64,000 nucleotides of DNA from Acidaminobacter sp. (GTDB lineage: Bacteria > Bacillota > Clostridia > Peptostreptococcales > Acidaminobacteraceae). Numbering within the stretch: the stretch's first letter is position 1; every line of letters begins with the position of its first letter. The translations under genes and the position numbers were made by a program. A model generated the notes under the pieces. It did no database searches. It was not told where the DNA came from and saw nothing but the letters and a program-made list of their open reading frames with translations. This document shows positions 58,155-64,000 of this stretch, piece by piece. The stretch spans positions 62,001 through 126,000 of the forward strand of contig NZ_JAOTSB010000007.1 in NCBI RefSeq assembly GCF_030247605.1, in the 5' to 3' direction.

Positions 58155-59474
58155 ATGGAAAAAAGCGTTAACAGTCCGAAGTCTCACGCAACATCGCTTA
58201 ATCTCATGAAATTGATCGGTTTCAGCGCAATTGGCATCCTAATGTTTTTCATACCAGTTACCATCGGCGAAAAAACCACTATTCCTCTCGACCATTTAGT
58301 CACCTTTATCACTGCAACTTTAGGCGGCAGCGCGAAATTTTACGCACTCGCAGTGATCATTATAGGCGGCCTTCGACCTTTTGTCATCAAAACCTGGAAT
58401 AAAGACGCCGTCACTTTAGTGTTCTCCATTTTCAAGCTGATCGGTATTGGTGTCGCGTTCATGGCGGTGTTCAATGTTGGTCCGGCGTTCATGTTTGAAC
58501 CGGACATGGTGCCTTTCTTACTTAATAAACTCGTTATTCCTGTTGGTCTGATCGTCCCTATTGGTTCTGTGTTTCTCGCGTTTCTCGTTGGTTACGGTCT
58601 CCTCGAATTCATTGGCGTTCTCGTCCAACCGGTCATGCGCCCTATTTGGAAGACGCCGGGCCGTTCCGCGGTCGACGCAGTCGCCTCCTTTGTCGGCAGC
58701 TATTCCATCGGCCTCCTGATCACTAACCGCGTCTTTAAAGAAGGCAAATACACCATCAAAGAAGCTTCTATCATAGCCACCGGATTCTCAACCGTCTCCG
58801 CGACTTTCATGATTATAGTCGCTAAAACCCTGGGCATCATGGAGCATTGGAACCTCTACTTCTGGGCAACCCTCGTCATTACCTTCATCGTCACTGCCAT
58901 CACTGCCCGCATTTATCCACTGAACAAAAAGAGTGACAATTATTTTTCTGACGTCTCTGATCCAGAACCTGAAATTCATGGCAATCTCCTTAAGAATGCT
59001 GTTGCGGAAGGTTTGAAAGCGACCAGCCATTCACTTTCAATCGGCAAAAATATTGTCGATAACTTCAAGGACGGATTCATCATGGCAATGGGTATCCTCC
59101 CAACCATCCTCTCCGTTGGCCTCTTCGGTCTGATCCTCGCGAAGTATACGCCAGTCTTTGATATTATGGGCTACATCTTCTACCCATTCACCTGGGCGCT
59201 TCAAATTCCTGAGCCGATGCTTGCAGCAAAAGCCTCCGCCCTCGAAATTGCGGAAATGTTTCTCCCGGCGCTCCTCGTTGTGGACGCCCCAATCGTCACC
59301 AAGTTTATCATCGCCATTGTTTCAGTCTCTTCGATCCTTTTCTTCTCAGCCTCCATTCCATGTGTCCTTTCAACCGAGATTCCGTTAACCTTGAAGGACA
59401 TTCTGATCATCTGGTACGAGAGAACGGTCTTAACGCTCATCCTGGCTGCGCCGGTCGCATTCCTGCTATTTTGA
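58155..59474 (+). CDS. YjiH family membrane protein (nucleoside-recognition/Gate domain)
   Basis: A 439-residue protein with about ten helices. FSAIGILMFFIPVTIGEKTT, AFLVGYGLLEFIGVLVQPVM, then RPIWKTPGRSAVDAVASFVG and SYSIGLLITNRVFKEGKYTI match the YjiH family that contains a Gate (nucleoside recognition) domain. Substrate unproven. In Clostridia and Fusobacteria it accompanies amino-acid degradation genes. ATG 58155 has GGGAGG upstream. It is flanked by a divergent regulator and a downstream sensor kinase and HutG-like gene. Confidence 0.85.
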   Translation: MEKSVNSPKSHATSLNLMKLIGFSAIGILMFFIPVTIGEKTTIPLDHLVTFITATLGGSAKFYALAVIIIGGLRPFVIKTWNKDAVTLVFSIFKLIGIGVAFMAVFNVGPAFMFEPDMVPFLLNKLVIPVGLIVPIGSVFLAFLVGYGLLEFIGVLVQPVMRPIWKTPGRSAVDAVASFVGSYSIGLLITNRVFKEGKYTIKEASIIATGFSTVSATFMIIVAKTLGIMEHWNLYFWATLVITFIVTAITARIYPLNKKSDNYFSDVSDPEPEIHGNLLKNAVAEGLKATSHSLSIGKNIVDNFKDGFIMAMGILPTILSVGLFGLILAKYTPVFDIMGYIFYPFTWALQIPEPMLAAKASALEIAEMFLPALLVVDAPIVTKFIIAIVSVSSILFFSASIPCVLSTEIPLTLKDILIIWYERTVLTLILAAPVAFLLF

Positions 59475-59490
59475 CACAAGCCATTCTTAC

Positions 59491-59524
59491 ACTGGGCAGT
59501 ACTGGGCAGTACTGGGCAGTACTG
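59491..59524. repeat. Triple 10-bp tandem repeat
   Basis: ACTGGGCAGT three times head to tail, then ACTG. Junctions create CAGTACTG palindromes. It lies 17 bases after the YjiH-like stop. Confidence 0.9.
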
Positions 59525-59658
59525 AAATTCGAATGACAAGATAGAGTTCAACCTCACAACAATATGATACAATTAAAGTGTCTGGCGCTGGGTGTACAAC
59601 CGCGGTCCAGGCACTTTTTCCATTTGAGAGTCAATCATCTGTAAAGCGAGGGATCCCT

Positions 59659-61578
59659 ATGAGCTTGAAGCGCCGACTCGCGCTGATCTTATGCGCGCTG
59701 ATCATCTTTTTGACGATCGACCTCAGTTATTTCTTATACCATAAATCCGCCTCCATCATCAACCAGGACGCAAATAATTACATGGCGGCACAACTCGAAA
59801 GGGCCAAGGAGAACATTGATCTCTCGCTGGAAATCACGCAGCTGGAAACTGAAAATCTTGCCAGTGACCTCCAGGTGAGGGATTTTCTTAATAAGAACCT
59901 GTCCACCGGCGAGATGAACACTTATCTCAAGGAACTCATGACCCAGCGTGACCCTGACCACGAGCAGTACATGGATCTGTTTATTCTCGATCTCAGCGGA
60001 CACATTTCAGCCGCGACCAAGTCGGAATTCATGAATCTGGATCTATCCAGCCGAGACTATTATTTAAAGTCCAGACGTACCGGAACCACAGTGACCAGCG
60101 ATATTTTAATAGCAAGATCAGACGGCTCTCTGGTCGTCAATACCGTGAGTCCAATCTATGATGAGAACGGCACGCTGCTGGCCCACGCCGGGATTGCGAT
60201 TTACGCGCAGTACCTGTCAAATGTGGTCAAAACCTTCGAAATGGGAGAAAACGGGTACTATATAATTCTCGATTCAGAGAACAGAATCCTCTCACATCCC
60301 AATGTCGATCTCATAGCAACCGAAGCAGACTTTGAGCTTCCTCAGAATTTGCGCACGGACGACCTTGAAAATGGTGCGGTTGATACCGCAGATCTGCCTG
60401 TCACGAAGTCCTCTGAGGGCGACCGCAATCTGATGATGTTCAAGCGCATGGCCAGCAATCAATGGATTTTGATTGCTGTACTGCCTGAAACCGAGCTCCT
60501 TGGCAAATCCATCAGTCTGCTTTCCGACGTCATCTTTATTGGACTGATTACGACCCTCCTCGCAGTCCTGGCCGCTTTTTATATTTCGGGAAAAATTACA
60601 GCACCCATAGTCGCCATCACAGAGTCCATTGACTCCGCGGCCAGGAGCAGCCAGCGCCTGACTCAGTCCGTCGCCAGCGCCGCACAACATCCGGGTTCCT
60701 CCGAAAAACTCTTCGAATCGGATGGCGCTGCAGGTATTGCTGCTTCTGACACAGCTTCAAGTGAAATCCGCAACTTATCCGGCTCCTATCAGAATTTCAA
60801 AGCTGCGCTCAGCGCCATGATTAAGAATTTCAGTCTAGAAAATGAACAGTTGTTAAAGCAGACCCAGACCTTAACCACCACTATTGAAAAACGCAATGAT
60901 CAAACCGCCCAGTTTGTCTCTGTCTTATCCCACGACTTGAGAACCACGCTGACGCTCATCAAAGGCTACAGCAAGGCGCTGACCTCAGGTCTCAGCGTGG
61001 ATGAAGACATTCGGCATAAGTTTTTGCTGGAGATTGTCGAAGGCGCTGAAGATCTTGAGCGCATCACCTCAGATATCCTGGACTCCGCCTATGAGGCGCA
61101 GGCAGAGCCAAAACTGCACGTCATTGAAGTCGACGCGGCTCAGTACGCGGCCAGAATTTTTGAGAATTCCAAACGCTATATCGAAGAGGCAGGACTGATT
61201 TTCGCAGGCATCTGCGAGAACACAGAGGGTTTACTTTCTATAGATCCGGTCAAAATCACGCGGGCCTGGAATAATTTAATGAGTAATGCGGTCAAGTATT
61301 CCGAAGCCGGCGGCGTCATCCGCGTCACTTTAAAAGGCGCTGACAGTCATCTGGTTTTCAGTATCGAAGATCACGGTATTGGCATCCCTGCAGAGGATCA
61401 GTCAAAAATCTTCGACATGTTTTTCTCCGGACAGCACAACAGAAAACAAGGCTATGGGCTGGGTCTCTTTATCTCAAAATCATTTTTGCAGGCCCATGGC
61501 ACGACCCTTCAGTTTGCCTCTGAAAAAAATAAAGGCACGACTTTTTGGTTTGAATTGCCACTGAAAGGACCCCAATAG
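59659..61578 (+). CDS. Sensor histidine kinase with extracellular Cache domain
   Basis: A 639-residue kinase. TM1 is ~9-27 (ALILCALIIFLTIDLSYFL). A double-Cache sensor (~35-290; LSSRDYYLKSRRTGTTVTSD and GTLLAHAGIAIYAQYLSNVV) follows, then TM2 ~292-312 (VIFIGLITTLLAVLAAFYIS) with a HAMP-like linker. HisKA (FVSVLSHDLRTTLTLIKGYS) has H in SHDLR, and HATPase has N-box WNNLMSNAVKYSEAGG, DHGIGI and GYGLGLFIS. Cache sensors often bind amino acids or carboxylates. ATG 59659 follows GAGGG. It may phosphorylate the OmpR-type regulator at 57287-57988. Confidence 0.92.
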   Translation: MSLKRRLALILCALIIFLTIDLSYFLYHKSASIINQDANNYMAAQLERAKENIDLSLEITQLETENLASDLQVRDFLNKNLSTGEMNTYLKELMTQRDPDHEQYMDLFILDLSGHISAATKSEFMNLDLSSRDYYLKSRRTGTTVTSDILIARSDGSLVVNTVSPIYDENGTLLAHAGIAIYAQYLSNVVKTFEMGENGYYIILDSENRILSHPNVDLIATEADFELPQNLRTDDLENGAVDTADLPVTKSSEGDRNLMMFKRMASNQWILIAVLPETELLGKSISLLSDVIFIGLITTLLAVLAAFYISGKITAPIVAITESIDSAARSSQRLTQSVASAAQHPGSSEKLFESDGAAGIAASDTASSEIRNLSGSYQNFKAALSAMIKNFSLENEQLLKQTQTLTTTIEKRNDQTAQFVSVLSHDLRTTLTLIKGYSKALTSGLSVDEDIRHKFLLEIVEGAEDLERITSDILDSAYEAQAEPKLHVIEVDAAQYAARIFENSKRYIEEAGLIFAGICENTEGLLSIDPVKITRAWNNLMSNAVKYSEAGGVIRVTLKGADSHLVFSIEDHGIGIPAEDQSKIFDMFFSGQHNRKQGYGLGLFISKSFLQAHGTTLQFASEKNKGTTFWFELPLKGPQ

Positions 61579-61594
61579 GCTCCCAAAAGCAAAG

Positions 61595-61677
61595 AAAAAA
61601 GCGGGATGAAATGACGTGCGACACGAAGCCTAATTACAGCTTCTGTGGACACCCATTTCAGATCCCGCTTTTTAATT
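61595..61677. terminator. Bidirectional terminator between convergent genes
   Basis: AAAAAAGCGGGATGAAATG...CATTTCAGATCCCGCTTTTT, with A-rich and T-rich flanks and a large structured loop. It serves the kinase (+) and the HutG-like gene (-). Confidence 0.85.
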
Positions 61678-61686
61678 ATGGGAGGT

Positions 61687-62718
61687 TCAATCGACGCTCA
61701 GCAGCAAATTCCTGTTTTGACACAAGGTGTTCACTACGGTAAAAATAATGACTTTAGCCAGGCTCGCAGTGATATTGTCCTTGTCGAATCGCGGCGAGAC
61801 TTCCGCGATATCAAAGCTGATCACTTTTCCGGACCTGATGAGGCGCTTCAAAATCTTCAGCGCCAGCTCCGGATCCAGACCGAGGGGCTGCGGTGCGCTG
61901 ACCCCAGGTGCGAAAGCGGAGGAAAAAACATCTGCGCAAACTGTCACATATAAATGATCTGTCTGACCAACAAACGCCCCTATAGATTCGCTCAGCTGCC
62001 AGTGATCCTCCTGAATGAGGTCCTTGGCCAGCTTGTATTTGACCCCCAGCGCCTCCGCCGTTCTGAACAGTTCAATGGTATTGCTGTAACGCTGAACACC
62101 AGCGCAATAGTACAGAAAAGGCAATCCACTGGCGTCGCTCAAATCCGCAATCTGGCGAAACATGGTCCCTGAGTTCCCGCCGCTTGAGTAGGGCCTCAGG
62201 TCAAAATGGGCATCGAAATTGAAAATGCCTATCCTCGGTCGCGCCTCTTCGGATGTCAGGAACTTCTGCAGCCCCTGGTAATGCCCATAGGCTATCTCAT
62301 GTCCGCCGCCCAGTAGAATGGGAAATAAATTTAACGTGAGCAGCCGCTCGACCATTAAGCCCAGCTGCCTCTGACTTTCCTCCAGATTCCCGTCCTCACA
62401 AATCACGTCACCAGCATCAAAGAGGGTGACCGACGAATCAAAATAACACGGCAAGTTCGCCAGTTCATGGCGGATGCTCGCCGGACCGTTGACTGCTCCA
62501 CCCCGCCCTTTGTTTCTGCGGATGCCCTCATCTGACTGAAATCCTAAAAAGGCAATGCCGAGAGGACCGTTGTAGGACCCAATAGCGTCAACCTTCAGAT
62601 CCAGAGGCCTCACACACTGATGCCATCTGAAGGCGAAGTAGTTGTCCTCGCTGTCTACTCTCCCGTGCCACTGATCAAGGTTTTCGAGTGGTTTGTATCG
62701 ATCGCTGATGCTTACCAT
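61687..62718 (-). CDS. Ureohydrolase, formimidoylglutamase (HutG)-like
   Basis: A 343-residue arginase-superfamily enzyme. The metal site shows GGGHEIAYGH and FNFDAHFDLR. The third motif reads VTVCADVFSSAFAPGVSAPQ followed by PLGL, where most ureohydrolases have DxDxxDP. AFAPGVSAPQP is the HutG style, hence formimidoylglutamase (formiminoglutamate to glutamate + formamide) is favoured over arginase or agmatinase. The Cys in place of the first Asp is noted. ATG 62718 follows GGAGG by 8 bases. With ftcD it suggests use of histidine or formiminoglutamate. Confidence 0.82.
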   Translation of the reverse strand: MVSISDRYKPLENLDQWHGRVDSEDNYFAFRWHQCVRPLDLKVDAIGSYNGPLGIAFLGFQSDEGIRRNKGRGGAVNGPASIRHELANLPCYFDSSVTLFDAGDVICEDGNLEESQRQLGLMVERLLTLNLFPILLGGGHEIAYGHYQGLQKFLTSEEARPRIGIFNFDAHFDLRPYSSGGNSGTMFRQIADLSDASGLPFLYYCAGVQRYSNTIELFRTAEALGVKYKLAKDLIQEDHWQLSESIGAFVGQTDHLYVTVCADVFSSAFAPGVSAPQPLGLDPELALKILKRLIRSGKVISFDIAEVSPRFDKDNITASLAKVIIFTVVNTLCQNRNLLLSVD

Positions 62719-62796
62719 TTTAACTTCCTCCATTCAAATCCATCATTGCTATTGGAGAAAGCCTAACAGGCTGCTGTCAACAAATCGTCAAAACAC

Positions 62797-63699
62797 CTAC
62801 CTATAAGAAACCACCTTAACCCCACACCTCTCAACCAATGCCTTGAGCGCTTCCATCCGTGCCTCGCTTGGTGTCTCAAAGGCATACAGCCGGGATCCGA
62901 GATTCAGTGCCTCGTACTTATAATTCCCATAAGCATGGTACGGCAGCAGCTCAATAGCCGCTCGCGGGAACACCTCGCCGACGAACAATGCTGTAGCCTC
63001 AATATTGGCATCATCCTCATTCACCCCGGAAATGACGGGAATCCTGACCACCACATCGACCCCAAGCGTTGCCAGGCGCCTGAAATTCTCAAGGATCCGC
63101 CCGTTGTCCTGCCCGGTCATTTCCAGATGCCTTGCGCTGTCCATCAGTTTCAGGTCATAGAAAATGTGGTCCATGAGCGCCAAGCTCTCGGCCACCGCAT
63201 CCCATTCAAAAAATCCGGAAGTCTCCAAAGCCAGGTGCACTCCAAGGTCGTAAAATTCCCGGACCAGCCCGTTGAAAAACTCCGTCTGGAAGGTGGCTTC
63301 GCCGCCAGAAAAGGTGACCCCGCCGCCTGACGCCTGAAAAAAGATGTTGTTGCGCATCACTTTCCCGACGACCTCTGACACTGACATTTCCCCGCCCATC
63401 ATGGTTTTGGCTGCCGATGGGCACACCGCCACACACTTTCCACACAGTGTACACTGCGCCGGATTGACATGATGAGGCATGACCAAATCGAGGGCCCCCG
63501 CCGCCGGACACACCTGAAGACAGCGTCCGCAGTCTGTGCAGCGGCTTGCATGTGAGGCCACCACAGGCTTGATGCCCCAGGTTTCGGGGTTGGAGCACCA
63601 TCTGCAGCGAAGAGGACATCCGGAAAGGAAAATCGTGGTGCGGATGCCATCCCCATCATGTACCGAAAAATCCTGAATCTGTGATACAACACCGGTCAT
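62797..63699 (-). CDS. Glycyl-radical enzyme activating protein (radical SAM)
   Basis: A 300-residue radical SAM activase. VHDGDGIRTTIFLSGCPLRC holds the CxxxCxxC cluster site (continuing RWCSNPETW). A ferredoxin-like insert with two clusters follows (CTDCGRCLQVC and CTLCGKCVAVC), typical of activases of the non-PFL glycyl-radical enzymes. GGGVTFSGGEATFQTEFFNG and LELLPYHAYGNYKYEAL-type ELLPYHAYGNYKYEALNLG finish it. It inserts the glycyl radical in the enzyme encoded just upstream (63788-64000 and beyond). Confidence 0.94.
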   Translation of the reverse strand: MTGVVSQIQDFSVHDGDGIRTTIFLSGCPLRCRWCSNPETWGIKPVVASHASRCTDCGRCLQVCPAAGALDLVMPHHVNPAQCTLCGKCVAVCPSAAKTMMGGEMSVSEVVGKVMRNNIFFQASGGGVTFSGGEATFQTEFFNGLVREFYDLGVHLALETSGFFEWDAVAESLALMDHIFYDLKLMDSARHLEMTGQDNGRILENFRRLATLGVDVVVRIPVISGVNEDDANIEATALFVGEVFPRAAIELLPYHAYGNYKYEALNLGSRLYAFETPSEARMEALKALVERCGVKVVSYR

Positions 63700-63787
63700 G
63701 GCCTTCCGCCCCCTTTCTGATGGATCTGCAAATACTCATCCGACTTAACTATCCCCCGTCAAGAACCTTCACAAGACTCAAACCCGC

Positions 63788-64000
63788 CTAGACCAGCGCA
63801 TGGGCATTCCGGGCTATAATCGCTTCCTGAACCTCTGGCGACAGATTGACAAACTGTGTGCTGTAACCCGCGACGCGAACTAAAAGGTCCCTGTAGTCTT
63901 GAGGTCGGTCCTGCGCTTTTCGCAACACCTCATTCGACACGGTGTTGAACTGGACGTGGAAGGCTCCCAGGGAGAAGTAAGCCCGAATCATGGATTTCAG
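63788..64000 (-). CDS. Glycyl-radical enzyme, C-terminal part (enters from the right edge)
   Basis: The last 70 codons of a glycyl-radical enzyme, open to base 64000. FHVQFNTVSNEVLRKAQDRP followed by QDYRDLLVRVAGYSTQFVNL contains the glycyl-radical motif RVAGY, and the end SPEVQEAIIARNAHALV is typical. The class (PFL, choline or glycerol lyase, isethionate lyase and so on) cannot be judged, because the active-site Cys region is outside. The activase lies 88 bases downstream. Confidence 0.93.
   Translation of the reverse strand: MKSMIRAYFSLGAFHVQFNTVSNEVLRKAQDRPQDYRDLLVRVAGYSTQFVNLSPEVQEAIIARNAHALV

Overview
The window looks like a chromosomal segment of an anaerobic, flagellated member of the Clostridia (Bacillota) that lives on amino acids. 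The basis is the low-GC Gram-positive style of the flagellar operons (CsrA-FliW, a FliN with a FliM-type N-terminus), strong purine-rich ribosome binding sites, a YcbA/YcbB (GlnK/GlnL) type two-component pair, a Bacillus ycsFGI-kipIA-like 5-oxoproline cluster, glutamate formiminotransferase plus a formimidoylglutamase-like enzyme, and a glycyl-radical enzyme with its activase. Genus cannot be named from sequence alone.

Layout. 1-16.6 kb, all on the minus strand, is a flagellar block in four units: flgB-flgC-fliE-fliF-fliG-fliH-fliI-fliJ-fliK (fliK runs off the left edge); flagellin-flaG-fliD-fliS-fliT; flgM-flgN-flgK-flgL-fliW-csrA; and fliM-fliN. Sigma-28 type promoters of one design (TTAA/TAAA, 15 bases, GNCGATA) stand before flagellin and flgM, and a third stands before an aldo/keto reductase gene at 18.8 kb. 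16.8-26.3 kb (minus) holds general metabolism: hydrolases, the ferredoxin-tailed aldo/keto reductase, an HpcH-type aldolase, an HD protein, a secreted barnase with barstar, LUD and DUF4438 proteins and the YcbA/YcbB-like pair. 26.5-28.9 kb (plus) has an O-antigen-ligase-like membrane protein and an EamA transporter, followed by lipB and a small monooxygenase.

30.1-39.6 kb (minus) is a compact system: sodium:solute symporter, histidine kinase, sigma-54 activator, then a sigma-54 promoter with palindromic upstream sites, then the pxpA-transporter-pxpB-pxpC-DUF1445 operon for 5-oxoproline use. 39.8-50.4 kb is mostly on the plus strand: pgsA, a stand-alone degenerate aconitase-swivel-like protein with citrate synthase behind a consensus sigma-A promoter, then an NhaC antiporter with a textbook sigma-54 promoter followed by its own kinase and sigma-54 activator, then a PAS-GGDEF diguanylate cyclase.

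50.5-64 kb carries ftcD, a copper-amine-oxidase-N-like exported protein, an unusual tandem-repeat/long-hairpin region at the 3' end of a marR-ftsH operon, a membrane transporter with a third sigma-54-like promoter, an OmpR-type regulator divergent from a YjiH-type membrane protein, a Cache-type histidine kinase, a HutG-like ureohydrolase, and a glycyl-radical activase with the end of its enzyme.

The most distinctive observations are the two self-contained 'transporter + kinase + sigma-54 activator + sigma-54 promoter' circuits, the degenerate aconitase swivel protein coupled to citrate synthase, a family of GGTGTCAGACACC-type palindromic repeats in the intergenic regions, and the tandem repeat plus perfect 31-bp hairpin that abuts ftsH.
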